Shown in pieces: positions 45,192-54,143 of a DNA stretch of 64,000 bases. Location of the stretch: positions 1-64,000 of the forward strand of contig NZ_AHCA01000003.1 in assembly GCF_000238355.1 (NCBI RefSeq), in the 5' to 3' direction. The DNA comes from Pseudoalteromonas haloplanktis ATCC 14393 (GTDB lineage Bacteria; Pseudomonadota; Gammaproteobacteria; Enterobacterales; Alteromonadaceae). Under the pieces are notes generated by a model. The model ran no database searches and was not told where the DNA came from. It saw only the letters and a list, made by a program, of their open reading frames with translations. The stretch's first letter is position 1. Each line of letters begins with the position of its first letter. The translations under genes and the position numbers were made by a program.

Positions 45192-45226
45192 AAGTGGTGA
45201 AAGTGCCTATACTTGCTACTTTCACC
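45192..45226 (+). terminator. Hairpin downstream of cmoB
   Basis: GGTGAAAGT (45196-45204) and ACTTTCACC (45218-45226) form a nine-pair stem 15 bases after cmoB. There is no T run, so it may be a weak terminator or mRNA-end stabiliser. Confidence 0.45.
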
Positions 45227-45378
45227 CCATCACTTGAAACTTTACTTATACGGACAACTGTCCTTGTGAATATTGTTAAAGTTATTTTTGAACTAGCCGC
45301 GCACCTGCAATTGTTGTAAAATACGCGCGTTTCTAAGCATACACATGCAAAACCATGCAACTTTTTTGAGGAAATCCT

Positions 45379-46434
45379 GTGAGCGAACAAAAACAGTCTC
45401 TAAGTTATAAAGACGCGGGCGTAGATATCGATGCCGGTAACGCACTAGTTGAGCGTATTAAAGGCGTAGTTAAAAAAACCCGTCGTCCTGAAGTTATGGG
45501 CGGAATTGGTGGCTTTGGCGCACTTTGTGAAATCCCAGCTGGTTATAAGCAACCAGTATTAGTTGCAGGCACTGACGGTGTAGGTACTAAGCTACGTTTA
45601 GCTATCGATTTGAAAAAGCATGATACCGTGGGTATCGATTTAGTTGCTATGTGTGTAAATGACCTTATCGTTCAAGGCGCTGAACCATTATTTTTCCTAG
45701 ATTATTATGCAACGGGCAAGCTCGATGTTGATACTGCGGCTGACGTAGTAACCGGTATCGGCAAAGGCTGTGAGATCTCTGGCTGTGCATTAATTGGTGG
45801 TGAAACTGCTGAAATGCCAGGTATGTATGAAGGTGAAGATTACGACATGGCTGGTTTTTGTACTGGCGTAGTTGAAAAAGCAAATATCATCGATGGCACT
45901 AAAGTAGCTGCGGGTGATCAACTAATCGCACTTGCATCTAGCGGCCCACATTCAAATGGTTTTTCTTTAATTCGTAAAGTACTTGAAGTATCAAATGCAG
46001 ATACCAGCGCTGAATTTGAAGACGGTAAAACCTTAGGCGACACACTACTTGAGCCAACGCGTATTTACGTTAAACCGCTTCTTGAATTATTCAAGCAAGT
46101 TGACGTACATGCTCTTTCGCATATCACAGGTGGCGGCTTTTGGGAAAACATCCCACGCGTTTTACCTGAATCTGCAAAAGCGGTAGTTAAAGGTGATAGC
46201 TGGCAGTGGCCTGGTATTTTCAACTGGCTACAAGAAAACGGTAATATCACAACTCATGAAATGTACCGCACATTCAACTGTGGCGTAGGCATGGTTTTAG
46301 TTGTTCCAGCCGATAAACTTGAGCAAAGCTTAAGCATCTTAAAAGATCTTGGCGAAAACGCATGGCACCTTGGTGAAATCCACGATGCTAAAGCGGGCGA
46401 AGAGCAAGTAGAAATCCTAGGCGGCCGTGATTAA
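45379..46434 (+). CDS. purM: Phosphoribosylformylglycinamidine cyclo-ligase
   Basis: AIR synthetase, fifth step of purine synthesis. 351 residues. It begins with [20 protein letters not shown] and has [15 protein letters not shown] (about residues 39-53), [16 protein letters not shown] (about 61-76), [11 protein letters not shown] and the C-terminal [16 protein letters not shown]. The start is a GTG at 45379 behind TGAGGAAATCCT. It is linked with purN by a one-base stop/start overlap. No clear PurR palindrome was found upstream. Confidence 0.97.
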   Translation: MSEQKQSLSYKDAGVDIDAGNALVERIKGVVKKTRRPEVMGGIGGFGALCEIPAGYKQPVLVAGTDGVGTKLRLAIDLKKHDTVGIDLVAMCVNDLIVQGAEPLFFLDYYATGKLDVDTAADVVTGIGKGCEISGCALIGGETAEMPGMYEGEDYDMAGFCTGVVEKANIIDGTKVAAGDQLIALASSGPHSNGFSLIRKVLEVSNADTSAEFEDGKTLGDTLLEPTRIYVKPLLELFKQVDVHALSHITGGGFWENIPRVLPESAKAVVKGDSWQWPGIFNWLQENGNITTHEMYRTFNCGVGMVLVVPADKLEQSLSILKDLGENAWHLGEIHDAKAGEEQVEILGGRD

Positions 46435-47081
46435 TGGCCCCTTCTCGTCTAGTAGTCTTAATTTCAGGCAGTGGCTCAAATTTACAAGCCATTATAGATG
46501 CCTGTAATAATGGCGAGATAAACGCAAACATAGCGGCTGTGATCAGCAATAAAGCAGACGCTTATGGCCTAGAACGTGCAAAAAAGGCGGGCATTGCAAC
46601 AGCCGTGCTCAGCCATAAAGATTTTGACTCGCGCGAAGCCTATGATGCGCAATTAATGAACGTTATTGATTCTTTTACACCAAATCTAGTTGTATTAGCT
46701 GGGTTTATGCGTATTCTTACTCCTAGCTTAGTGCAAAAATTTAAAGGAAAAATGTTGAACATTCATCCTTCTTTGTTGCCTAAGTATCAGGGGCTGAATA
46801 CCCACCAAAGAGCAATTGATGCAAAAGACGACGTTCATGGCGTAAGTGTGCACTTTGTCACTGAAGAATTAGACGGCGGGCCGGTAATTCTTCAAGCCAA
46901 AGTTCCGGTGCTGGCAGATGATACTGCCGAGACACTTGCACAACGAGTGCACGCGCAAGAGCATATAATCTACCCTTTGGTGGTCAAATGGTTCAGTGAA
47001 CAACGACTTACGATGGAAGCAGATTATGCAGTTCTTGACAAAAAACAACTTCCTGCACACGGCGCGCACTACCCAGAATAA
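46434..47081 (+). CDS. purN: Phosphoribosylglycinamide formyltransferase (N10-formyl-THF dependent)
   Basis: Third step of purine synthesis, using 10-formyltetrahydrofolate. 215 residues. Motifs: VLISGSGSNLQAIID (about residues 8-22), the catalytic Asn-His in LNIHPSLLPKYQGLNTHQRA (about 107-126), VHGVSVHFVTEELDGGPVI with the catalytic Asp and AHAQEH-like VHAQEHIIYP. The ATG shares a base with the purM stop (TAATG). Confidence 0.96.
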   Translation: MAPSRLVVLISGSGSNLQAIIDACNNGEINANIAAVISNKADAYGLERAKKAGIATAVLSHKDFDSREAYDAQLMNVIDSFTPNLVVLAGFMRILTPSLVQKFKGKMLNIHPSLLPKYQGLNTHQRAIDAKDDVHGVSVHFVTEELDGGPVILQAKVPVLADDTAETLAQRVHAQEHIIYPLVVKWFSEQRLTMEADYAVLDKKQLPAHGAHYPE

Positions 47082-47832
47082 AAAACAAAGTGCCTTGCTA
47101 TTTTGTGCAGGCACTTTATTACTTCCTACTGGTTTAATGGCCGGTGAACTCACTCAATTTGAAGCTAACTATGATATTTTGCGCAAAGGTGAAAGTCATG
47201 GCCAAGGTGTTCGCACATTAAAAAAATTAGCGGATAACAGCTACCAAGTTAGCTACCACAGTGATATTGAGTGGATGATCTTCTCAGACTCACGCAAAGA
47301 AACATCAAACTTCACGTATACTGATGAAAAAGTAACCCCTGTCAGCTACAGTATGATCCGCACCGGCACCGGTCCAGATAAAGAATATACACTGCAATTT
47401 GATAACACTAAAAAACAAATTAGTAGCAGCGAGAGCAAATACCCACTCGAGTGTCAGTGGACAGATCAATTCCAAGACTCTATTTCATACCAAGTACAAG
47501 TTCGTGAAGAGTTAAAAATGGGTAAAACCAGCTTTTCTTACCCACTGGTAGACAAAAAAGGGAATTGTCGCGACTATAATTTTGAAGTCGTTGGTAAAGA
47601 AATGATTTCATTACCAATCGGTAATATTGAAGCGATTAAAGTAAAACGTCTTTACGATAACGACAAACGCCAAGCATTAGCCTGGTTTGCCCCTGAAATG
47701 GACTACATGCTAGTCAGAATGTGGAAAGGCGAAAAAGGCATGGAACAGTTTGAAGTGCAACTTAAGTCATTCACAGTTACCAGCCCTGTTGCAGTTCCAG
47801 AAGCCGTAAAAAGCGAAATTGCCCCAGAGTAA
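47026..47832 (+). CDS. DUF3108 secreted protein
   Basis: The 268-residue protein carries an unusually long n-region before its signal core (SALLFCAGTLLLPTGLMAGE), then a DUF3108 domain: FEANYDILRKGESHGQGVR, YQVSYHSDIEW and PVSYSMIRTGTGPDKEY, up to IEAIKVKRLYDNDKRQALAWFAPEMDYMLVRM in parts. Its function is unknown; the domain is a periplasmic beta barrel-like fold. I chose the ATG at 47026, which has GGAAG nine bases upstream and lies inside the purN end; a longer frame starts at 46996. It is the third gene of a purM-purN unit, a known arrangement in this order. Confidence 0.85.
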   Translation: MQFLTKNNFLHTARTTQNKKQSALLFCAGTLLLPTGLMAGELTQFEANYDILRKGESHGQGVRTLKKLADNSYQVSYHSDIEWMIFSDSRKETSNFTYTDEKVTPVSYSMIRTGTGPDKEYTLQFDNTKKQISSSESKYPLECQWTDQFQDSISYQVQVREELKMGKTSFSYPLVDKKGNCRDYNFEVVGKEMISLPIGNIEAIKVKRLYDNDKRQALAWFAPEMDYMLVRMWKGEKGMEQFEVQLKSFTVTSPVAVPEAVKSEIAPE

Positions 47833-47857
47833 ATTTGTTTCCTAGATAAAATGAAAG

Positions 47858-47891
47858 GCCCAAGTATGACATTCATAACTTGGGCTTTTCG
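47858..47891 (+). terminator. Terminator of the purM-purN-DUF3108 unit
   Basis: GCCCAAGT and ACTTGGGC form an eight-pair stem with an inner ATG/CAT stem, followed by TTTTCGTTTT. It lies about 26 bases after the DUF3108 stop. Confidence 0.85.
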
Positions 47892-47931
47892 TTTTATGAC
47901 TTATGACTAATTCAAACTTTAAAACTGACGG

Positions 47932-48696
47932 CTAAATTAACTCACCCATTTTAAACAGTGCAAATTCACCAGGCTCCATTTTTTGCCAACGTTCGTCGTT
48001 GGTCAGTGGTCGAGTTGCAATTACAGTCACCACATCATTCGGCGTGGTTTCTTGTTGAAAATCCACCACCATATCTGCATCAATTAACGTTGCTTTACCA
48101 AACGGCGCGCGACGGGTGATCCAATGTAAGTTATTAGTACAATACGCCAGTACATATACACCATCGGTAAGAAGCATGTTAAATACTCCCTTTTCTCGCA
48201 ATGTGTGAGCAAGCTTCGCTGCATAACGAAAAACCGAAGCCATATTTGCTGGGCGCTTTGGGTATTTTTCGCGAATTTTGTCGAGCAACCAACAGAAAGC
48301 CAGCTCACTGTCAGTGTTACCTACCGGTCGGTAATACTCAGGTTTTAAATCATGGTAATTCGAAAGTTGACCATTATGAGCATAGGTCAGCTCCCTGCCC
48401 CATAATTCGCGAGTAAACGGGTGGGTGTTTTCAAGGCACACACGGCCTCGGTTACCTTGGCGAATATGGCTTATTACCGATACACTTTTGATTGGATACG
48501 CCTTTACTAACTTGGCAATCTCAGATTGGCAGCTCGGCTCAGGATCTTTAAAGGTACGACAGCCCTTACCTTCATAAAAAGTAATGCCCCAACCATCCTT
48601 ATGCGGGCCCGTGTTACCACCGCGCTCTAACAGCCCAGAAAAACTAAAACAAATATCCGTAGGCACATTCGCCGACATGCCAAGCAACTCACACAT
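47932..48696 (-). CDS. yafJ: Class II glutamine amidotransferase, YafJ type
   Basis: The 254-residue protein has the N-terminal nucleophile Cys2 (MCELLGMSANVP) and the class II glutaminase pattern: GGNTGPHKDGWGITFY, SHIRQGNRGRVCLENTHPF (with Arg and Asn of the oxyanion/substrate site) and YAHNGQLSNY. There is no synthase domain, so the acceptor is unknown. The E. coli order gmhA-yafJ next to fadE is partly kept: fadE lies 1.1 kb away, with another gene where gmhA would be. Confidence 0.92.
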   Translation of the reverse strand: MCELLGMSANVPTDICFSFSGLLERGGNTGPHKDGWGITFYEGKGCRTFKDPEPSCQSEIAKLVKAYPIKSVSVISHIRQGNRGRVCLENTHPFTRELWGRELTYAHNGQLSNYHDLKPEYYRPVGNTDSELAFCWLLDKIREKYPKRPANMASVFRYAAKLAHTLREKGVFNMLLTDGVYVLAYCTNNLHWITRRAPFGKATLIDADMVVDFQQETTPNDVVTVIATRPLTNDERWQKMEPGEFALFKMGELI

Positions 48697-48974
48697 AAAA
48701 TAAATTAACCCATAAAATTAGATAGTTATAAATTTAATCGAAGTGAAAAACCATTAATGGTCACAGTTCTGGTTGCTGTTTGGTTTTTGTAACGCTAAAT
48801 TTCAATTATTTTTAACCTTAAGAGTAACATTGTTAAACAATAAAAATATTAAGGCAAGATTAGAAATCTACTATATGAAAAGTATACGTAAATATAGATG
48901 TACTTAGTGACTAATGTTAGCTTAATGACTATGCTGGCTCCCCATTACAAGTAAAACATCAAGGAAAGAGTATT

Positions 48975-49691
48975 TTGAAGAATTACAGTTTAACCGAAGT
49001 CTTTTGGTACATATTGCTTTCAATAATTTATTTTCTATTTTTTATATCCGTGTGTGGTCTCATACAATTAATTTTCATGGGAAAAGCTAATATAGGTAGT
49101 GTCTCTGATTTATTAGTCGTGGCTTTAAATGCTGTATTAGCGGGATGCGCTATTGCTGCATATAAGAACTGGAAGAAAGATAAAGTAGTCGAAAATGTAA
49201 GAGAGCTCATTAGTGACGCATACATTATTTATCACTCATCACGCCAATTTTATAACACATTGTACTGTTATTACATTGACTCAAGCTCTATTCAAATAAA
49301 CCTAGAAGATGCAACTCCTGAGAAAGTAAGTCAAACCCTCACAGAACAATATGATGAATTATTAAGCGCTTATAATAAACTCTCCAAAAACATAGATATC
49401 TTGTGCTACTTTTATCCTAATGATGATGAAAAATTATTTAATATTCGCTTACACGCTACCTCTATAATGAATCAAGTTACAGAAGACCGTTTAGGTAGAC
49501 ATAGAGGTAGTTATGATAAAAATATCCTGTCTCTTTTTGAAGAAATTAAAAGTAATAGTAAAAACAGGGTAATTTTAGATCTAATAGCTACAGGAAATAT
49601 ATTCCAATTAAAGGATCCTAACAAACGTTTTTCATTAAGTGATTTTAAAGATAACTTTACTAGTTCAACAAAATCAATTTTTAAAATTTAA
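48975..49691 (+). CDS. Hypothetical AT-rich membrane-anchored protein
   Basis: No family recognised. The 238-residue product has two membrane helices (about residues 9-36 and 46-65) and a long soluble tail with helical pattern (VRELISDAYIIYHSSRQFYNTLYCYY; LTEQYDELLSAYNKLSKNIDILCYF). The topology suggests a two-helix anchor with a cytoplasmic helical domain. The start is a TTG at 48975 behind AAGGAAAGAG. Base composition is clearly more AT-rich than the neighbours, and it sits inside an otherwise conserved yafJ-fadE neighbourhood, both signs of a recent insertion. Confidence 0.7.
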   Translation: MKNYSLTEVFWYILLSIIYFLFFISVCGLIQLIFMGKANIGSVSDLLVVALNAVLAGCAIAAYKNWKKDKVVENVRELISDAYIIYHSSRQFYNTLYCYYIDSSSIQINLEDATPEKVSQTLTEQYDELLSAYNKLSKNIDILCYFYPNDDEKLFNIRLHATSIMNQVTEDRLGRHRGSYDKNILSLFEEIKSNSKNRVILDLIATGNIFQLKDPNKRFSLSDFKDNFTSSTKSIFKI

Positions 49692-49751
49692 AACGACATA
49701 AACTTATTCCACTACTTGATAATTACTGATTCTAGCGCTACTCTAACCAAA

Positions 49752-49766
49752 GGTGGTCTGACCTCT
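49752..49766. promoter_or_regulatory. FadR-type operator upstream of fadE
   Basis: GGTGGTCTGACCTCTA contains TGGTCTGACC (49754-49763), the core of the FadR consensus TGGTCNGACCA. It lies 19 bases before the fadE ATG, in a place to block expression in the absence of acyl-CoA. Confidence 0.75.
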
Positions 49767-49782
49767 ATTAAGGATTAAATAC

Positions 49783-52239
49783 ATGACACTCATATTTGTA
49801 CTTGGTTTAATCGTGCTGCTTAGCATCGCGAGTTACCACAGAGCGAGTTGGAATACTGCCTTAGGCGTTTCCATCGCAACACTTGTTATTGGTACCTTTG
49901 CAGGTGCTTTTGGCGCAATTAGCTGGTTGATCTTTTTGATCATCGCAGTGCCACTGTCTGTTACTGGTATTCGCCAGCAATACATTATTAAACCTATTTT
50001 TGCAGCGTTTAAGAAAGTAACACCAACCATGTCTGAAACTGAAAAATCAGCGATTGATGCCGGTACGACCTGGTGGGAAGCTGATTTATTCTGTGGTCGC
50101 CCTGATTGGAATAAGCTACACCAATACCCTATGCCAAAACTGACTATCGAAGAGCAAGCCTTTATCGATGGCCCTGTTGAAACTGTGTGTAGCATGCTCG
50201 ATGATTGGCAAGCAACTCACGAGCTGACAGATTTACCACAAGATGTATGGCAATACTTAAAAGATAATAAATTCTTTGCCATGATCATCAAAAAAGAATA
50301 CGGCGGCTTACAATTTTCTGCGTTCGCACAATCATGTGTGCTGCAAAAGCTAACCAGTAAATCTACTTTGCTGTCATCAATTGTTGGTGTGCCTAATTCA
50401 TTAGGTCCAGGTGAATTACTGCAGCACTATGGTACAAAAGAGCAAAAAGATCATTACCTTCCGCGTCTTGCAAGTGGTCAAGAGATCCCATGCTTTGCCT
50501 TAACTTCGCCAGAAGCGGGCTCTGATGCCAGCGCCATCCCTGATTACGGGGTTGTCTGTAAAGGTATGTGGGAAGGGGAAGAGGTTGTTGGTATTAGCCT
50601 TACGTGGAACAAGCGTTACATCACCCTTGCACCTGTAGCAACTGTACTTGGTCTAGCGTTTAAAATGCAAGATCCAGACGGCCTACTAGGAGACACTAAA
50701 GAGCTTGGTATTACCTGTGCATTGATCCCAACAGATATGCCAGGTATTGAGATTGGCCGTCGCCACTTTCCGTTGAATGTGCCGTTTCAAAATGGCCCTA
50801 CCCGCGGTAAAGATATTTTCGTACCGCTTGATTACATTATTGGTGGCCCAGAAATGGCAGGCCAAGGCTGGCGCATGCTGGTTGAGTGTTTATCGGTTGG
50901 TCGTGCAATTACGTTACCGTCAAACTCTGTGGGTGGTATTAAAACTATCGCGCTTGCCAGTGGTTCATACAGCCGTATTCGTCGTCAGTTCCGTTTACCT
51001 ATTGGGCAAATGGAAGGTGTTGAAGAGTCACTTGCAAAGCTGGCTGGTTACGCTTACAGCTCAGACGCAGCGGTAAGCATGTCTACCGGTGCGGTTGACT
51101 TAGGAGAAAAGCCGTCAGTGGTATCTGCGATTATAAAATATCACTTAACGGAGCAAATGCGTGATTCTACTATCCATGCGATGGATATTCACGGTGGTAA
51201 AGGCATCATGCTTGGCCCAAATAACTATTTAGGTCGTGGCTATCAAGGTGCGCCTATTGCCATTACCGTTGAAGGCGCCAACATCTTGACCCGTAATATG
51301 ATTATTTATGGTCAAGGGGCTATTCGCTGTCATCCGTTTGTATTAACTGAGTTAGGTGCTTGTGAAATTGACGATCGTGAAGAAGCGCTTGCAGTATTCG
51401 ATAAAGCCTTAATGGGTCACATTGGCTTTACCATCTCAAACTTAGTTCGCACTAAGTGGATGAGCTTTACCGGTGCTCGCTTTGCAAGCACACCATTTAA
51501 AGATGAAACAGCCGAGTTTTACCGCACCGCTGCTCGCTTTAGTGCATCCCTTGCATTGATGTCTGACATCAGCATGGCAGTATTTGGTGGTTCCCTAAAA
51601 CGTAAAGAACGCATTTCAGCACGCTTAGGTGACTTATTAAGCTACTTATACTTAGTGTCTGCTACGCTTAAACGTTATAACGATGAAGGCCGCAAAAAAG
51701 AAGACTTAGCGCTTGTTCAATGGAGCTGCCAAGATCACCTTTATCACTGCCAGCGTGCTTTAGCTGATTTAATTAATAATATGCCATCAGCACCGTTACG
51801 CGCAGCATTAAAACTTATGCTATTCCCATTTGGTCGTCCGGTACGTAAACCAACTGACAAACTTGAGCACAAACTAGCGCAAATTCTACAAGTGCCTAGT
51901 GAAACTCGTAATCGCTTAGCAAGTTATGTCTATTTGACGAATGAGCCACTTAACTTAGTGGGTCGCCAAGAGCAAACGCTTAAAGATGTGCTAGCCGTTG
52001 AGCCACTTTTTGACAAGGTATGCCGTGAAAAAGGCGTTAAACTGCCTTTCTTTCAACTTGATAAAGTCGCACAAATGGGCCTTGATGCTGGTATTTTAAC
52101 TCAGGCCGAAGCTGATAAATTGGCAAGTGTTGAAAAAGCGCGCTTAGATGCGATTAACGTGGACGATTTTGATCCTGCGGATTTACTTGCCGGTAATGCA
52201 GCACGAAAAAGTACTAACAATGAGGCTGATGCCGCTTGA
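49783..52239 (+). CDS. fadE: Acyl-CoA dehydrogenase FadE
   Basis: First enzyme of fatty-acid beta-oxidation, membrane-associated, FAD-dependent. The 818-residue product matches E. coli FadE in length (814): two N-terminal membrane helices (about residues 2-60), then acyl-CoA dehydrogenase domains with YGTKEQKDHYLPRLASG, CFALTSPEAGSDASAIPD, LDYIIGGPEMAGQGWRMLVE, DIHGGKGIMLGPNNYLGRGY and the FadE-specific C-terminal part. RBS AAGGATTAAATAC is strong, and a FadR-type site lies just upstream. Of the two FadE-like genes this is the positional orthologue of E. coli fadE. Its terminator is inside the convergent permease gene. Confidence 0.95.
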   Translation: MTLIFVLGLIVLLSIASYHRASWNTALGVSIATLVIGTFAGAFGAISWLIFLIIAVPLSVTGIRQQYIIKPIFAAFKKVTPTMSETEKSAIDAGTTWWEADLFCGRPDWNKLHQYPMPKLTIEEQAFIDGPVETVCSMLDDWQATHELTDLPQDVWQYLKDNKFFAMIIKKEYGGLQFSAFAQSCVLQKLTSKSTLLSSIVGVPNSLGPGELLQHYGTKEQKDHYLPRLASGQEIPCFALTSPEAGSDASAIPDYGVVCKGMWEGEEVVGISLTWNKRYITLAPVATVLGLAFKMQDPDGLLGDTKELGITCALIPTDMPGIEIGRRHFPLNVPFQNGPTRGKDIFVPLDYIIGGPEMAGQGWRMLVECLSVGRAITLPSNSVGGIKTIALASGSYSRIRRQFRLPIGQMEGVEESLAKLAGYAYSSDAAVSMSTGAVDLGEKPSVVSAIIKYHLTEQMRDSTIHAMDIHGGKGIMLGPNNYLGRGYQGAPIAITVEGANILTRNMIIYGQGAIRCHPFVLTELGACEIDDREEALAVFDKALMGHIGFTISNLVRTKWMSFTGARFASTPFKDETAEFYRTAARFSASLALMSDISMAVFGGSLKRKERISARLGDLLSYLYLVSATLKRYNDEGRKKEDLALVQWSCQDHLYHCQRALADLINNMPSAPLRAALKLMLFPFGRPVRKPTDKLEHKLAQILQVPSETRNRLASYVYLTNEPLNLVGRQEQTLKDVLAVEPLFDKVCREKGVKLPFFQLDKVAQMGLDAGILTQAEADKLASVEKARLDAINVDDFDPADLLAGNAARKSTNNEADAA

Positions 52240-52250
52240 ACTCTTATGAA

Positions 52251-53366
52251 TTAAGCAATTAAAGCAAGCAACAAGCCTGTGATAACCATCCAAGCCAGCG
52301 CATAATGCGCTGGTTTTTTTTGCGCGATATATAATTGTACAGCGCACCAAACAACACTCAGACTTAATAACAACCACCCTATTTTAGCTACGAATAACAG
52401 ATAACTGAGTAGTGTGATAAAAAAGAATAAACAGCTTGGGATAAATTGGCTGATAAAAAACCACCGCTGCTGGTTGTTTGCTTGAAAGAACAGCGAATAC
52501 TTATCATGTAACTTGCCACAATCAAATTGCAGTGAGCTGGTAAACAACACTATAAAAGCAAGGGCTAGTACACTAAATATAGCCGCTAAGTCAGCGCGCT
52601 CAAGCAGTAAAGTAGTCGTGGCCATGAACACGCACAACAATAAAGCCACTCGCCATACTAATACCCAGCAGTGCTGAATAAAAAAGCTTAACCAAAAAGT
52701 AAAGAGTGAATTGACCGATAGCCGATCGTTTAACAAAAATACTGGCAGTAACATGCTCAGCGCAAATAATACAATAAAGCTACTATGATAAACCAACGAC
52801 GTTATATTAATGGGTAACAAAACTAAAACAGCCGTAAACCCTAAGCCATATATTAATGCTCGTGGCTTATACAAACACAGTACGCCTAAGCCAAATTGCA
52901 GCAACATGAAAAGTATAAAATGTGGTGCTCTTAGCCATTGTGTAAAAGTTAAATCCAGCGCAATAACAGCACTTGCTAACAACCAAGCATTACTTAACAG
53001 TAATAGCTTTATATCCATACACGCAAGCCAAGTTGACCTTACAATAGTATATTGAAAGAGTCGTTGTTGACTATTCTTAATGGCTGACTTCATTGCACTG
53101 AGCATCACGCTTTGCAGCAAAAGATACAACCACGCCATTTGCGCACCATATTGCGGCGCTTCACTACTGTCGATAATTTTGCCCAGCCCTAAAAATAACA
53201 GCAAAATCATACCAAGCATGGCTGAACCAAGTACCACTAAAAATAATAAGCCAAAATTTTTAAGTTGCTGCAGTAATTGAGTCAGCTCAATTTTATAGGC
53301 CTGGTAGCGATAGTCCATAAAGGCACGGTATTGTGTAATTGTAGAGCTAATAACAAGCTTACTCAT
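52251..53366 (-). CDS. Putative ABC-transporter membrane protein
   Basis: The 371-residue protein has about ten hydrophobic segments and no recognised family. It is translationally coupled (ATGA overlap at 53363-53366) to the ABC ATPase upstream, so it is probably that ATPase's permease. The ATG at 53366 is preferred over one at 53378. The sequence is Leu-rich with clustered basic loops (SAIKNSQQRLFQYTIVR). Its last codons encode the terminator palindrome of fadE. Substrate unknown. Confidence 0.75.
   Translation of the reverse strand: MSKLVISSTITQYRAFMDYRYQAYKIELTQLLQQLKNFGLLFLVVLGSAMLGMILLLFLGLGKIIDSSEAPQYGAQMAWLYLLLQSVMLSAMKSAIKNSQQRLFQYTIVRSTWLACMDIKLLLLSNAWLLASAVIALDLTFTQWLRAPHFILFMLLQFGLGVLCLYKPRALIYGLGFTAVLVLLPINITSLVYHSSFIVLFALSMLLPVFLLNDRLSVNSLFTFWLSFFIQHCWVLVWRVALLLCVFMATTTLLLERADLAAIFSVLALAFIVLFTSSLQFDCGKLHDKYSLFFQANNQQRWFFISQFIPSCLFFFITLLSYLLFVAKIGWLLLSLSVVWCAVQLYIAQKKPAHYALAWMVITGLLLALIA
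52295..52321 (+). terminator. Terminator of fadE, inside the convergent permease coding region
   Basis: CCAGCGCA (52295-52302) pairs with TGCGCTGG (52306-52313) around TAA, followed by eight T. It lies 56 bases after fadE and within the last 25 codons of the minus-strand permease. Confidence 0.9.
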
Positions 53367-53953
53367 AATGGCATGCACTCAAAACCATGTTCAATAAACG
53401 GTGCGGGTTCATGGCAAGTGATAATAATTTGCCCGTGCGCTTTATCAACTAGATATTTATCCAACAAATCAAGTAAGTATTGAATACTCGTTTGATCAAG
53501 TGCTGCACTGGGTTCATCTAATAATAAATACGGTGCATCCCGCATTAAGGCTAAAATTAATTGGCACTTTTTCTGATTACCAGATGACAATGCATCAAAA
53601 CGCGTATTTAAAAATTCAGTAAAGTTAAAACCGTCAATCAGCCCCATCGGCCAATGACAACTAAGCGCTTTAGCAGATAAATTAATAATTTGTTTTGCGG
53701 TTAAAAACTCTGGCAGTGCAATGCGGTCACTCGCAATTGCGACCTGTTTATAAGGTTCTGACAACACTTTTCCTGAGAATAATACTTGCCCACGTTGTGC
53801 TTGCTCAAGGCCTGCAAGCATCATGAGTAGCGTAGTTTTACCTTGGCCGTTCGGCGCTTCTATGCATACTCTCGGTGCTGTAAAGCTGATACTGTAATCT
53901 TTATATAGAATGTTATCTGCAAATTGCTTATGTAAACCAATGACTTCAATCAT
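53363..53953 (-). CDS. ABC transporter ATP-binding protein, minimal
   Basis: The 196-residue ATPase has Walker A APNGQGKTTL (about residues 36-45), the signature LSSGNQKKCQL (LSxGx variant, about 123-133), Walker B YLLLDEPSAALD and the switch His in TCHEP. It is short for an ABC ATPase and has no extra domain, like CcmA-type or minimal exporters. The ATG at 53953 follows GGAAAGTG. It is coupled to the membrane protein downstream. Confidence 0.9.
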   Translation of the reverse strand: MIEVIGLHKQFADNILYKDYSISFTAPRVCIEAPNGQGKTTLLMMLAGLEQAQRGQVLFSGKVLSEPYKQVAIASDRIALPEFLTAKQIINLSAKALSCHWPMGLIDGFNFTEFLNTRFDALSSGNQKKCQLILALMRDAPYLLLDEPSAALDQTSIQYLLDLLDKYLVDKAHGQIIITCHEPAPFIEHGFECMPL

Positions 53954-54143
53954 CACTTTCCTTTTATATGAGAGAGCCTTTTAAATGACAAGCATTGTAA
54001 CATGGGCTGTATTTTTGATGGTACAAGCTTTGTAACACTTTATTGCCGTTAAAATGGGCCAAAAACTTGCGTTTAAATAATGTTCGGGCAACACTAAAAT
54101 CGGTAAAGAACTCATTAAATAACAATAAACCAAGGAATGTACT

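Noticed and set aside
45181..45378. PurR operator upstream of purM
   Set aside because: ACGCGCGTTT-like sequence near 45325 lacks the ACGCAAACGTTTGCGT symmetry.
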